Part shown: piece after piece, positions 17,948-26,581 of the stretch
How the letters are laid out: each line of letters opens with the position of its first letter
How positions within the stretch are numbered: the stretch's first letter is position 1
Source: Mesorhizobium sp. dw_380
GTDB lineage: Bacteria > Pseudomonadota > Alphaproteobacteria > Rhizobiales > Rhizobiaceae
Assembly: GCF_018588885.1 (NCBI RefSeq)
Contig: NZ_JAFFIW010000010.1
Coordinates: 1-64,000, forward strand
Direction: 5' to 3'
Length of the DNA stretch: 64,000 nt
Notes under the pieces: generated by a model
The model's input: only the letters and a program-made list of their open reading frames with translations
Database searches by the model: none
What the model was told of the DNA's origin: nothing
Translations under genes and position numbers: made by a program

Positions 17948-18931
17948 TCAGGCGCGCCCGGCACCGGCCGGCATGAGCCCATCGATGAAATCCTGTCCGG
18001 CATCGAAGGGATGCTTGATTCGGACGGTGTAATTCTGCCCCAGTTTGCCAAACTCGCATACGAACAGCGGCTGGCCGCGCGCGCTGAGGCGAGCCCGCGA
18101 CTGCGCCGTTTCGTCGAAGTCGATGACCTGGCCGACGTCGAGATTGGCGAGGTCGCCAAGCGTCAGCCGCGCCAGCGGCATGGTGGCTTCGAGCGCCACC
18201 GTCGAGCGCATCACCTCTTCCGAAAAGCGTGCGCGCCAATCGGTGCCGTGATCGTCCTCGCTGATGCCAACGGTGCCGTCGCGGCTGGCCAGGACGACAC
18301 GCTGCGGCATCATCACCGTGATGGAGCCACTGTCGACCGGCGTCGAGATGCCAAGGACGATGCGGATCGCGGCACCGTCGCGCAGCACATGCCGCCTGGC
18401 CTCGATGCCGGACATGGCCCGCGGCACGGGCAGCCGCAAGTCGAGCGAGCGCCGCCCCGATCCATTCAGCGCCTGCGCCACCTCCTGGAACACCATGGTC
18501 GAGACATCGGTCTCGATCGACGACAGGTCGCGCTCGATCGGCGATGCGGGCATGTCCGGATCACCGCCGAACAGCGTCGAGACCATGATCGCGATCGCGG
18601 GAGCATCGATGACGAGCGTCATCGCGTCCGAGGACGCCGGCGAGCCGACCACGGTCATGGCGAAATTATCGCCGGCGCGCGAGCGCGCCTCGGGGACGCG
18701 GCTGATCTCGACCGCCTTGAGGTCGACGATCACGGGAACGCCAAGCTCGCTCGCGAGCCCCTTCTGCAGCAGCGGCACGGCGCGTTCGGCCATGGCGCGG
18801 CCGGCGTCGTTGACCTGATCGGCCTCGCCGCTGTCGCCGACCAGACGCTCGATGATCAGCGAGCGCGCTTGCGCGGGGCTGCCTGGGCTGGTCATGAGCG
18901 TGTCGGCACCGATCTGTCGTGCATCGCTCAA
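17948..18931 (-). CDS. fliM: Flagellar motor switch protein FliM
   Basis: 327 aa. The middle domain carries [31 protein letters not shown] and [31 protein letters not shown]; the C-terminal SpoA domain includes [24 protein letters not shown]. The N-terminus ([14 protein letters not shown]) has no recognisable LSQxEIDALL CheY-binding motif as in enteric FliM. The ATG overlaps the motA stop (ATGA), so translation is coupled. Assignment rests on domains and on its position between motA and fliN. Confidence 0.92.
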   Translation of the reverse strand: MSDARQIGADTLMTSPGSPAQARSLIIERLVGDSGEADQVNDAGRAMAERAVPLLQKGLASELGVPVIVDLKAVEISRVPEARSRAGDNFAMTVVGSPASSDAMTLVIDAPAIAIMVSTLFGGDPDMPASPIERDLSSIETDVSTMVFQEVAQALNGSGRRSLDLRLPVPRAMSGIEARRHVLRDGAAIRIVLGISTPVDSGSITVMMPQRVVLASRDGTVGISEDDHGTDWRARFSEEVMRSTVALEATMPLARLTLGDLANLDVGQVIDFDETAQSRARLSARGQPLFVCEFGKLGQNYTVRIKHPFDAGQDFIDGLMPAGAGRA

Positions 18932-19803
18932 GCGGCCTTCTTCTCGGCGCTGCCGGTGTTCATCGTGCTCTGCTCGACGGCGTCGATGGTCGGCCGTTCA
19001 TAGGATGAGATGGTCTTGCGGCCGAACTCGATGGCCACCTGCGGCAGCGCGCCGTTCATATAGGCGAGCAGCGTCTGCTTGACGATGATGTAGAGGCGGT
19101 TCTTCTTCTCGCGCACCGTCTTGATCTTGGTGGCGACGGGCCCGACCACGGCGTAGGACAGGAAGATGCCGAGAAAGGTGCCGACCAGCGCCGCGCCGAT
19201 CAGGCCGCCGAGGATTTCCGGCGACTGGTCGAGTGCACCCATCGCCTTGACCACGCCGAGCACGGCGGCGACGATGCCCAGCGCCGGCAGGCCGTCGCCG
19301 ACCGCGACCAGCGCGTGATAGGCCTTCATCTTGTCGGACTTGATGGTCTGGATCTCCTCATCCATCAGCGCCTCGATCTCGTGCGAGCGGGCATTGCCGA
19401 TGATGATGATGCGGCAGTAGTCGCAGATGAAATTCATCAAGTCGTGATTCTTGAGTACGGTCGGAAACGCCTGGAAGATGGCTGATTCTTCCGGGTTGTC
19501 GATATGCGCCTCGACCTCGCTGCGCGACTTCGAGCGCAGTTCGCGCATAAGGCTGTGCAGCACACCGAGCGTTTCCAGATAGTCCTGTTCCTTCGGCACC
19601 GCCTGTTTGAAGGCTTCCAGAATGCCCCTGCCGGTATCCTTGACCGTCTTCATCGGGTTGGCGACCAGGAAGGTGCCCAACGCAGCGCCGCAGATGACCA
19701 CGGCTTCCCACGGCTGGACCAGCACGTGCAGGTGCCCGCCCATGGCCATGAAGCCGCCAAGGACGCAGCCGAGCGTCACCACAAGTCCAATGAGAATGCC
19801 CAC
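18928..19803 (-). CDS. motA: Flagellar motor stator protein MotA
   Basis: 291 aa inner-membrane stator subunit. It opens [24 protein letters not shown] with four hydrophobic segments; the central cytoplasmic loop includes [12 protein letters not shown] and LMDEEIQTI. Pairs with MotB (encoded at 35.3 kb) to form the proton channel. The start is GTG with GGAAGGA a few bases upstream. First gene of the minus-strand switch/export operon; its upstream region carries the box shared by other flagellar operons. Confidence 0.95.
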   Translation of the reverse strand: MGILIGLVVTLGCVLGGFMAMGGHLHVLVQPWEAVVICGAALGTFLVANPMKTVKDTGRGILEAFKQAVPKEQDYLETLGVLHSLMRELRSKSRSEVEAHIDNPEESAIFQAFPTVLKNHDLMNFICDYCRIIIIGNARSHEIEALMDEEIQTIKSDKMKAYHALVAVGDGLPALGIVAAVLGVVKAMGALDQSPEILGGLIGAALVGTFLGIFLSYAVVGPVATKIKTVREKKNRLYIIVKQTLLAYMNGALPQVAIEFGRKTISSYERPTIDAVEQSTMNTGSAEKKAA

Positions 19804-19836
19804 GACAGGTCCTTCCGCATTTCACGTCGGTTGCAA

Positions 19837-19860
19837 GGGATAGTCCCCGTGCCTTGTGTG
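19837..19860 (-). promoter_or_regulatory. Shared flagellar operon box upstream of motA
   Basis: On the minus strand CACACAAG (19853-19860), 10 bases, TATCCC (19837-19842). It fits CRCRCAAG-N10-TAKYSY as seen upstream of five other flagellar operons. The motA GTG starts 33 bases after the box. Function (promoter or activator site) is inferred. Confidence 0.65.
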
Positions 19861-19895
19861 AGGCTTGAATCTGAACCGCCGGACTGATTCAGTTT

Positions 19896-19919
19896 CGCGC
19901 AAGGAAGTGAGGCTATTGT
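19896..19919 (+). promoter_or_regulatory. Shared flagellar operon box upstream of the DUF1217-flgF-fliI operon
   Basis: CGCGCAAG (19896-19903), 10 bases, TATTGT (19914-19919), 30 bases before the TTG start. Only 35 bases separate it from the motA box on the other strand, so the divergent operons have back-to-back copies of the same signal. Confidence 0.7.
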
Positions 19920-19949
19920 GCCGGCATAGCTTCGGCCGGAGGCACGTCC

Positions 19950-21071
19950 TTGCTCAATACCTTTACCAGCTACCAGTTGATCACCAAAGACATCTCGAAG
20001 TCGATCGACCGCATCGAGCAACAGCCGACGGTCGATCGCGATACCAAATATTATCTCGCCAACATCACCAAGGTGAAATCGATCGACGATTTCGTCAACA
20101 ATGACCGGCTGTTCAAATATGCCATGAAGGCCTACGGGCTGGAGGACATGGACTACGCCAAGGCCTTCATGGTCAAGGCGCTCAAGGAAGGTGTGTCCGA
20201 TTCCAACAGCTTCGCCAACAAGCTGACCGACAAGCGCTACGCCCAATTCGTCAGCGCCTTCAACTTCGCCGCCAACGGCGCCGATGCGACGATCTACAAC
20301 AAGGCGCAGCAGCTGGTGACGAAGAACTATGCCACGCAGGCGCAAATCGCCGGCCTCGATCCGAATTCGGATTATGTGAAGGGCGAGACGACTTACTACC
20401 TCGCCAACATCACCAAGGTGAAGTCCGTCGACGACCTGATGTCGAACAGTCGGCTCTATACCTACGCGCTGGCAGCGTTCGGTCTCGATTCGGCGACCGA
20501 GGACAAGGACCTCATCAAACAGGTCCTGCAGGGCGGCGTGCGCGACCCCAACAGTGTCGCCAACAAGCAGACGGATCCGGCCTATGCCGCGCTGGCCTCG
20601 GCGTTCAACTTCGAGCAGTACGGCGAGAACGCCACCACGATCAATCCGGCACAGCAGCCGACCGTCGACAAATATATGCGCCAGACCCTGGAGGAGGACG
20701 CCGGCAACACCAATCAAGGTGTGCGGCTGGCGCTTTATTTCCAGCGCAAGGCGCCCGACATCACCAGTTGGTACGACGTGCTGGCCGACACGGCGCTTGC
20801 CAGCGTCGTGCGCACTGCCCTTGGCCTGCCCGATTCCTTTGCCACCGCCGACATCGACAAGCAGGCGCAGCTCTTCGGACAGAAGCTCAACATCTCGGAT
20901 TTCTCCGACCCCGAGAAACTCGGCAAGTTCCTGACCCGCTTCACCAGCATGTACGAGATCAACAACCCGACCTCGACGGCCGTGACATCGGTCAGCGTGC
21001 TGTTTGCGCAGCCAGTCACGGTCGGCATCTCCACCGATCTGATGATGGCCATGCAGAAGTTGAAGTTCTGA
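19950..21071 (+). CDS. DUF1217 family flagellar-locus protein
   Basis: 373 aa. It matches the DUF1217 pattern found in alphaproteobacterial flagellar loci; its biochemical role is unknown. Two tandem homologous units are visible, roughly residues 33-123 and 149-239, each opening YYLANITKVKS(I/V)DD and continuing through a GV(S/R)D(S/P)NS(F/V)ANK segment to SAFNF. A degenerate third unit may follow. No signal peptide, so it is either cytoplasmic or exported by the flagellar type III route. Start is TTG, supported by a perfect GGAGG seven bases upstream. First gene of the flgF-fliI operon. Confidence 0.85.
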   Translation: MLNTFTSYQLITKDISKSIDRIEQQPTVDRDTKYYLANITKVKSIDDFVNNDRLFKYAMKAYGLEDMDYAKAFMVKALKEGVSDSNSFANKLTDKRYAQFVSAFNFAANGADATIYNKAQQLVTKNYATQAQIAGLDPNSDYVKGETTYYLANITKVKSVDDLMSNSRLYTYALAAFGLDSATEDKDLIKQVLQGGVRDPNSVANKQTDPAYAALASAFNFEQYGENATTINPAQQPTVDKYMRQTLEEDAGNTNQGVRLALYFQRKAPDITSWYDVLADTALASVVRTALGLPDSFATADIDKQAQLFGQKLNISDFSDPEKLGKFLTRFTSMYEINNPTSTAVTSVSVLFAQPVTVGISTDLMMAMQKLKF

Positions 21072-21073
21072 TC

Positions 21074-21799
21074 ATGCGGGACAGTCTCTACGTTGCCCTT
21101 TCCGCGCAGATGGCGCTCGAGCGCCGGCTCGACACGATCGCCGACAATGTCGCCAACGCCAACACCGTCGGCTTTCGCGCCACCGGCGTGAAATTCGAGG
21201 ATGTGGTGTCAGGCACCGGGCAGAAATCGGTGTCCTTCGCATCGTCGGGCAAGACCTATCTTTCAGGCGCCCACGGGTCCCTGAGTGAGACCGGCAATCC
21301 GTTCGATTTCGCCATCCAGGGCGACGCCTGGTTCGCCATCGACACGCCGGCCGGCACCGTCATGACCCGCGACGGCCGCTTTTCAATGAACGAGAACGGC
21401 GAGCTGATGTCGATCGAAGGCCATCCGGTGCTCGATGCCGGCGGCGCGCCGATCCAGCTCGATCCCCGCAACGGTCCGCCCAAGGCCGGCGCCGACGGCT
21501 CGCTGCGCCAGAACGACCAGCTTGTCGGCTCGATCGGCCTCTACAATTTCGACCCGGGCCAGAATTTCGTCCGCTACGGTAATTCCGGCATCGTGCCTCC
21601 GCGCACCCCCGACCCGGTCACCGATCGCTCCGACGTTGGCATAGCGCAGGGCTTCGTCGAGGAATCTAACGTCAATCCGGTGCTGGAGATGACCCGGCTG
21701 ATCATGGTCCAGCGCGCCTTCGAAAACACCGCGGCCCTGATGCGGCAGACGGATTCCTCCACCGACGAGGCGATCAAGACGCTCGGCTCGAAGTCGTAG
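21074..21799 (+). CDS. flgF: Flagellar proximal rod protein FlgF
   Basis: 241 aa. Opening MRDSLYVALSAQMALERRLDTIADNVANANTVGFRAT has the rod/hook family signature (NVANANTVGF). The C-terminus QGFVEESNVNPVLEMTRLIMVQRAFENTAALM is typical of FlgF/FlgG. Distinguished from FlgG by the opening and by the clear flgG at 25.2 kb. The ATG lies two bases after the DUF1217 stop. Forms part of the proximal rod. Confidence 0.92.
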   Translation: MRDSLYVALSAQMALERRLDTIADNVANANTVGFRATGVKFEDVVSGTGQKSVSFASSGKTYLSGAHGSLSETGNPFDFAIQGDAWFAIDTPAGTVMTRDGRFSMNENGELMSIEGHPVLDAGGAPIQLDPRNGPPKAGADGSLRQNDQLVGSIGLYNFDPGQNFVRYGNSGIVPPRTPDPVTDRSDVGIAQGFVEESNVNPVLEMTRLIMVQRAFENTAALMRQTDSSTDEAIKTLGSKS

Positions 21800-21800
21800 C

Positions 21801-23201
21801 ATGTCATCAGGCCAGCCATCCATCCGTGCACCTGAAAGACAGGTCCAGCCGGCGCCGGAGGATCGGCTCGCCGCGTTGGAACGGATATGGCGGCGCTTCA
21901 GCAACGCCGATGGGCTGGTCAAGCGTGGCGGTCTCGTCACCGAAGTCACGCCCACGCATTACAAGGTGCGCGGCCTTTCCGATTTCGCCAGGCTGGGCGA
22001 CATCGTCGAGCAGCGCGGCCAGGCCGGTGCGCGCCGCGGCGAGATCGTCAAGATCAGCCGCGACGAGATCGTCATTGCTCCATTTGAACGCAGCGCCGAT
22101 GCCGGTATCGGCGATGCCGTCTTCCGCAGGGGTCCGCTCGCGGTGGCTCCGCACGGCTCATGGCGCGGCCGCACGATCGACGCGCTCACCCGCGCGATCG
22201 ATGGCGGTCCGCCGCTGATCAGGGGCGACGACATGACGGGCGGCGCCACCACGCCCGGCGCCATGGCGCGGCAGCGCGTCGGCACGGCTTTCATGACCGG
22301 CGTCAAGGTCATCGACATCTTCACACCGCTGTGCTTTGGCCAGCGCATGGGCGTCTTTGCCGGTTCCGGCGTCGGCAAGTCGACGCTGCTCGCCATGCTC
22401 GCCGGCGCCGACGCGTTCGATACCGTGGTCGTGGCGCTGATCGGCGAACGCGGCCGCGAAGTCCGCGAATTCCTCGAGGACACGATCGGCGACAGCATGG
22501 CCAAGACCGTGGCCGTCGTCGCCACCAGCGACGAGAGCGCCATGATGCGGCGGCGTGCGCCCGACACCGCCATGCGTGTCGCCGAGCACTTCCGCGACCA
22601 GGGCCACCGTGTGCTTCTGGTGCTGGATTCGATCACCCGCTTCGCCCATGCGCTGCGCGAAGTGGCGACGGGAACCGGCGAGTCGCCGGTCGCCCGCGGC
22701 TATCCCGCCTCGGTTTTCACCGAACTGCCGAAGCTGTTGGAACGCGCCGGACCGGGAGCCGAGGGGAAAGGATCGATCACCGCCATCATTTCGGTGCTGG
22801 TCGACGGCGACGACCACAACGATCCGGTCGCCGATTCCGTGCGCGGCATCCTCGACGGCCACGTCGTGCTCGACCGGGCGATCGCCGAACAGGGCCGCTA
22901 TCCGCCGGTCAATCCGCTGTCATCCATATCGCGCCTCGCCGGCAAGGCCTGGAGCATCGAACAGCGCGCTTTGGTGACGCGGCTGAAGTCGATGATCTCC
23001 CGCTTCGAGGACACGCGCGACATTCGCCTGCTCGGCGCCTATCAGGGCGGCGCCGACGCCGAGCTCGACATCGCCGTGCGCCAGGTGCCGCTGATCTACG
23101 AGGCATTGACGCAGTCGCCCAGGGACCGCCCGTCAGCCGATCCGTTCTCCGATCTCGCCCGCCATCTCAAGGGAAAGCAAAATGCCGAACCAGGAGACTG
23201 A
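21801..23201 (+). CDS. fliI: Flagellum-specific ATPase FliI
   Basis: 466 aa, F1-beta-like ATPase of the flagellar export apparatus. Walker A GSGVGKST is at residues 188-195 (GVFAGSGVGKSTLL); ALIGERGREVREFLED and VLLVLDSITRFAHALREVA (Walker B) follow; the ATPase signature GAYQGGADAELDIAV is near the C-terminus. One base separates it from flgF; the last 20 bases overlap the next gene. Expected partners are a FliH-type regulator (candidate at 34.7 kb) and a FliJ-type stalk (candidate at 55.4 kb). Confidence 0.95.
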   Translation: MSSGQPSIRAPERQVQPAPEDRLAALERIWRRFSNADGLVKRGGLVTEVTPTHYKVRGLSDFARLGDIVEQRGQAGARRGEIVKISRDEIVIAPFERSADAGIGDAVFRRGPLAVAPHGSWRGRTIDALTRAIDGGPPLIRGDDMTGGATTPGAMARQRVGTAFMTGVKVIDIFTPLCFGQRMGVFAGSGVGKSTLLAMLAGADAFDTVVVALIGERGREVREFLEDTIGDSMAKTVAVVATSDESAMMRRRAPDTAMRVAEHFRDQGHRVLLVLDSITRFAHALREVATGTGESPVARGYPASVFTELPKLLERAGPGAEGKGSITAIISVLVDGDDHNDPVADSVRGILDGHVVLDRAIAEQGRYPPVNPLSSISRLAGKAWSIEQRALVTRLKSMISRFEDTRDIRLLGAYQGGADAELDIAVRQVPLIYEALTQSPRDRPSADPFSDLARHLKGKQNAEPGD

Positions 23202-23841
23202 GCTTCAGCACACCGAGCGCCTCCTGCGCGAGATGATCGCCGAGGCGAAGGCCAATGAACAGATCGAGGCCAGCCGCAACTCGGTCATCGACGGCCTCTT
23301 TTCGGCTTCGCAATGGCCGCAACCCCCGAAGGCCGCGTTTCCCAGGCTGGGCAAGAAGGCGGACCGGCGCAGCGACTTCGTTATCGCCGCGCTCGGCATC
23401 ACGCTCGGCCTGATCTGTGCCCTGTTCCCCTGGTATATCTTCTTCAACCAGGAACAGTTCGGCGTGCAGGCGATCAAGTTTGGCGGCACCGGCACCAATT
23501 CGGGGCGCGAGGGCGGTGGCGTGGTCGCCGAGCGCAGCGCGCCGCTGACGGCCAAGGATGTTCCCAACGCCAATATCGATTTGCTAGCCACCGGGACCGT
23601 GCAGGATGATGCAGCCCCGGCACAGGCGCCCGGCGACCAGCCCTTTCCAGCCGATGTGGCGAAATTCCGCATGGTCCATGTCGCCAACGGCCGCGCCATG
23701 ATCGAGGACGACGCCGGCCTGTGGATCGTCCAGCGCGGCTCGACGCTGCCTGACTCAAGCACGGTGTCGTCGATCGAGCAGCGCAACGGCAAATGGGTCA
23801 TGCTGACCAGCAGCAACCAGTTGATCCCGCTTTCCAGGTAA
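23182..23841 (+). CDS. Conserved single-span membrane protein of the flagellar locus, function unknown
   Basis: 219 aa. A charged helical N-terminus (QHTERLLREMIAEAKANEQIEA) is followed by one membrane span at about residues 66-88 (FVIAALGITLGLICALFPWYIFF) and a ~130-residue C-terminal part probably in the periplasm, with AKFRMVHVANGRAMIEDDAGLWIV and NGKWVMLTSSNQLIPL. Not recognised as a known flagellar family. It overlaps the fliI 3' end by 20 bases, indicating coupled translation. In this position, between fliI and flgB, rhizobia carry an unnamed gene (recalled), so an accessory export or basal-body role is plausible. Confidence 0.8.
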   Translation: MPNQETELQHTERLLREMIAEAKANEQIEASRNSVIDGLFSASQWPQPPKAAFPRLGKKADRRSDFVIAALGITLGLICALFPWYIFFNQEQFGVQAIKFGGTGTNSGREGGGVVAERSAPLTAKDVPNANIDLLATGTVQDDAAPAQAPGDQPFPADVAKFRMVHVANGRAMIEDDAGLWIVQRGSTLPDSSTVSSIEQRNGKWVMLTSSNQLIPLSR

Positions 23842-23860
23842 GGCCGTCGCGGTTCTGCCC

Positions 23861-24030
23861 TCTAAATCTAGAGAGATAGAGCGATGTCGCCCGAAAACCG
23901 CCTCACACTTTTCGGCGCCATGCTTTAGAGCAATTCCAGGAAAAGTGTGAAACGGTTTTCCGTCCGGAATTGCGTCAAAACAAAGAGATGGAGGGGTTCT
24001 CCGTTTCGGTGAAACGGTGAAACCCTCTAG
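23861..24030. repeat. Rhizobial mosaic intergenic repeat, copy 3 (two modules in series)
   Basis: The left module (23861-23925) resembles the right half of the element at 5.1-5.2 kb (GAAAACCGC.TCACACTTTTCGG). The right module (about 23926-24030) is the reverse complement of the element at 9.2-9.3 kb: AGAGCAATTCCAGGAAAAGTGTGAAACGG, then GGAATTGCGT, AAACAAAGAGATGGAG, and a hairpin ending CCCTCTAG. It fills the gap between the fliI operon and the flgB promoter. Confidence 0.82.
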
Positions 24031-24047
24031 CGGCCGTCCGCAAGGTC

Positions 24048-24071
24048 CGCGCAAGACTGGCGGCCTAGTCT
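24048..24071 (+). promoter_or_regulatory. Shared flagellar operon box upstream of flgB
   Basis: CGCGCAAG (24048-24055), 10 bases, TAGTCT (24066-24071), 24 bases before the flgB ATG. It sits immediately after the mosaic repeat, showing the flgB operon has its own signal separate from flgF-fliI. Confidence 0.7.
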
Positions 24072-24095
24072 TTGGGCACATCCCCGGAGATTCCC

Positions 24096-24476
24096 ATGGA
24101 GCCCGTTTCCCTTTTCGATCTCGCCGCCAAGCAAGCGCAGTGGCTTTCCGTGCGCCAGTCGGCGATCGCCGGCAACATCGCCAACGCCAACACGCCGGGC
24201 TACACGGCAAACGATGTCGAGCCCTTCGAAAAGGTGCTCGACCGTACCGCGGTGTCGCTGCAGACCACCGAGGCCGGCCATCTCGGCAGCGCGGCGACCA
24301 ATGCCGGCTTCACGATCAAGCCGCAGGTAGACGATGGCGTGGTCCTGCCGTCCAAGAACTCGGTCGTGCTGGAAGATCAGTTGTTGAAAGCCGGTGAGGT
24401 GCGCCGCTCCTTCGAGCTCAACACGGCCATCGTCAAGGCGTTCCACTCGATGATGATGATGGCGGTGAAGAGCTGA
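24096..24476 (+). CDS. flgB: Flagellar proximal rod protein FlgB
   Basis: 126 aa. [32 protein letters not shown] carries the axial-protein signature. The C-terminal [20 protein letters not shown] forms the other half of the D0 coiled coil. GGAG six bases upstream sets the start at MEPVSLFD. First gene of the long rod/ring operon flgBC-fliE-flgG-flgA-flgI-motE-flgH-fliL-fliP. Confidence 0.93.
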   Translation: MEPVSLFDLAAKQAQWLSVRQSAIAGNIANANTPGYTANDVEPFEKVLDRTAVSLQTTEAGHLGSAATNAGFTIKPQVDDGVVLPSKNSVVLEDQLLKAGEVRRSFELNTAIVKAFHSMMMMAVKS

Positions 24477-24478
24477 CC

Positions 24479-24895
24479 ATGGACGCGCTGACCGCAGCCC
24501 TGAAAGTCGCAGCATCCGGCCTCGGCGCCCAGTCCGAGCGCTTGCGTGTGGTTTCCGAAAACCTCGCCAATGCCCAGTCGACCGGCACCACGCCCGGCGC
24601 CGACCCGTATCGCCGCAAGACCATCAGCTTCGTCTCCGAACTCGACCGGACCTCGGGCAGCTCGACGGTTGAAGTGAACTCGATCGACCGCGATCCGAGT
24701 GCCTTTCCCGTGGAGTTCCAGCCCGGCAACGAAGCCGCCGACGAGAAGGGCTACGTCAAGATGCCCAACGTCAACACGCTGGTCGAAATGGCCGACATGA
24801 CCGAGGCCAACCGCTCTTACGAGGCCAACCTGCAAGTCGTGAAGCAGGCGCGCGACCTCATTTCAATGACCATCGACCTGATGAGGAACCAATGA
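24479..24895 (+). CDS. flgC: Flagellar proximal rod protein FlgC
   Basis: 138 aa. [31 protein letters not shown] at the N-terminus and [25 protein letters not shown] at the C-terminus are the FlgC pattern. Two bases separate it from flgB, and its stop overlaps the fliE start (ATGA). Confidence 0.94.
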   Translation: MDALTAALKVAASGLGAQSERLRVVSENLANAQSTGTTPGADPYRRKTISFVSELDRTSGSSTVEVNSIDRDPSAFPVEFQPGNEAADEKGYVKMPNVNTLVEMADMTEANRSYEANLQVVKQARDLISMTIDLMRNQ

Positions 24896-25215
24896 TCGTG
24901 AACGGCATCGGCGCGCTTAACCTGAAGCCCGGGCTGGGCGATACGGCGACCGACCTGCTTCAAGGCGGCGTCGCGCCCGCGACATCAGGCAACATTGGCA
25001 CTTCATTTGCCGAAGCTGTGAGCCAGGCGGCCTCCAAGACCGTCAACACGTTGCAGAATGCCGAGCAGGTGTCGCTCCAGGCACTCAAGGGCGATGCCGA
25101 CACCCGCCAGGTCGTCGATGCCGTGATGAGTGCTCAGCAGGCGCTCCAGACCGCCGTCGCCATCCGCGACAAGGTTGTCTCGGCCTATCTCGAAGTCAGT
25201 CGCATGGGTATCTGA
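24892..25215 (+). CDS. fliE: Flagellar hook-basal body complex protein FliE
   Basis: 107 aa. The C-terminal half [38 protein letters not shown] is the FliE signature; the N-terminal half is less conserved as usual. It links the MS ring (FliF) to the rod. Four-base overlap with flgC; flgG begins 10 bases later. Confidence 0.93.
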   Translation: MIVNGIGALNLKPGLGDTATDLLQGGVAPATSGNIGTSFAEAVSQAASKTVNTLQNAEQVSLQALKGDADTRQVVDAVMSAQQALQTAVAIRDKVVSAYLEVSRMGI

Positions 25216-25225
25216 GGAGCAGGCC

Positions 25226-26014
25226 ATGAAAGCACTCTCGATCGCCGCCACCGGCATGAATGCCCAGCAGACAAACCTGGAAGTCATCGCCAACAATATC
25301 GCCAACATCAACACCACCGGCTATAAGCGGGCGCGCGCCGAATTCTCCGACCTGCTCTACCAGGTCGACCGCACGCAAGGGGTGCCCAACCGCTCCAACG
25401 CCTCGCTGGTGCCGGAGGGTGTTTCAATCGGCCTCGGCGTCAAGACGACGGCCGTGCGCAACGTGCACACACAGGGCGAACTGACCAGCACCGGCAACAG
25501 TTTCGACATGGCACTGACCGGCAGGGGCTGGTTCCAGATCGAAGGCGCCGATGGCGGCACGCTCTATTCCCGCGCCGGCGCGTTCAACACCAACGCCACC
25601 GGCCAGCTGGTGACCGTGGACGGCGCCAGCGTCATTCCGGCCATCACGGTGCCGACGGATGCGGTCGAAGTCATCGTCAACAAGACCGGCCAGGTCTTCG
25701 CCCGCATCGACGGCCAGACCGCGCTCCAGAGCCTCGGCCAGCTTCAGATCGTCAACTTCGCCAACGAGGCGGGCCTCGCACCGCTCGGCGACAATCTGTT
25801 CCAGGAAACGACGGCCTCCGGCCCGGCCAATGTCGGCGTGCCCGGCGATCCCGGCTTCGCCACCATCCAGCAAGGCTATCTCGAGGCTTCCAACGTCGAC
25901 CCGGTCAAGGAAATCACCGAGCTGATCTCGGCGCAGCGCGCTTATGAGATGAATTCAAAGGTCATCCAGGCCGCCGACGACATGGCCTCGGTCGTTTCCA
26001 AGAACATCAGGTAA
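25226..26014 (+). CDS. flgG: Flagellar distal rod protein FlgG
   Basis: 262 aa, the usual size. Opening [40 protein letters not shown] is diagnostic; the C-terminus [38 protein letters not shown] is canonical for FlgG. GAGGAGCAGGCC precedes the ATG. The open frame upstream is in the wrong phase for fliE and is not translated. Confidence 0.96.
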   Translation: MKALSIAATGMNAQQTNLEVIANNIANINTTGYKRARAEFSDLLYQVDRTQGVPNRSNASLVPEGVSIGLGVKTTAVRNVHTQGELTSTGNSFDMALTGRGWFQIEGADGGTLYSRAGAFNTNATGQLVTVDGASVIPAITVPTDAVEVIVNKTGQVFARIDGQTALQSLGQLQIVNFANEAGLAPLGDNLFQETTASGPANVGVPGDPGFATIQQGYLEASNVDPVKEITELISAQRAYEMNSKVIQAADDMASVVSKNIR

Positions 26015-26017
26015 CGG

Positions 26018-26581
26018 ATGATGGTCATGCCGATCTCCTGCTCCGCATTCCGCCGCGCCGCGCTCATCCTTGCGCTGGTGGCCGGCGGCATGCCGGCCTT
26101 CGCCCAGGAATCGACAGACCAATCGGCAAGTCAATCGACCAGCCAGTCGTCCGGCCAATCGACGACGCGGACCGCCAGCAATCAGCCTGCCGGCGAGGTC
26201 GTGCTGATCCCCAACCGGGTCATCTATCCCGGCGAGACCATCGAGCTCACCGCGCTGAAGCAGGTGACCCTCGTCCCAGGCAAGCACAAGCCCGATGCGG
26301 TGGCGACCCGTGCCGAAGAACTTCAGGGCAAGATCGCCAAGCGCACGCTGCTGCCCGGCCGCTACATTCCCTCCACCGCCATCCGCGAAGCCTGGCTGGT
26401 CGAACAGGGTGCTGCAGTGCAGGTCTTCTTCATCGCCGGCGGGCTAACGATCACCGCCACCGCCGTGACCTTGCAGCCAGGATCTGCCGGCGATCTCATC
26501 AAGGTCCGCAACAGCGACAGCGGCAAGATTCTCTCCGGCACGGTGATGGCCGATGGAACCATCCAGGTCAGCGCTTCATGA
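26018..26581 (+). CDS. flgA: Flagellar P-ring assembly chaperone FlgA
   Basis: 187 aa periplasmic protein. A signal peptide (AALILALVAGGMPAFA) is followed at residues 31-56 by an unusual Ser/Thr/Gln run (TDQSASQSTSQSSGQSTT) before the conserved part NRVIYPGETIELTALKQV, a SAF-like domain. The C-terminus GDLIKVRNSDSGKILSGTVMADGTIQV is typical of FlgA. Three closely spaced ATGs (26018, 26021, 26027) are possible starts. It is thought to help FlgI (next gene, four-base overlap) form the P ring. Confidence 0.9.
   Translation: MMVMPISCSAFRRAALILALVAGGMPAFAQESTDQSASQSTSQSSGQSTTRTASNQPAGEVVLIPNRVIYPGETIELTALKQVTLVPGKHKPDAVATRAEELQGKIAKRTLLPGRYIPSTAIREAWLVEQGAAVQVFFIAGGLTITATAVTLQPGSAGDLIKVRNSDSGKILSGTVMADGTIQVSAS

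Noticed and set aside
24048..24071. The shared flagellar box as a sigma-54 or enteric FliA promoter
   Set aside because: No GG-N10-GC pattern of sigma-54 and no TAAA/GCCGATAA of FliA at the required spacing.
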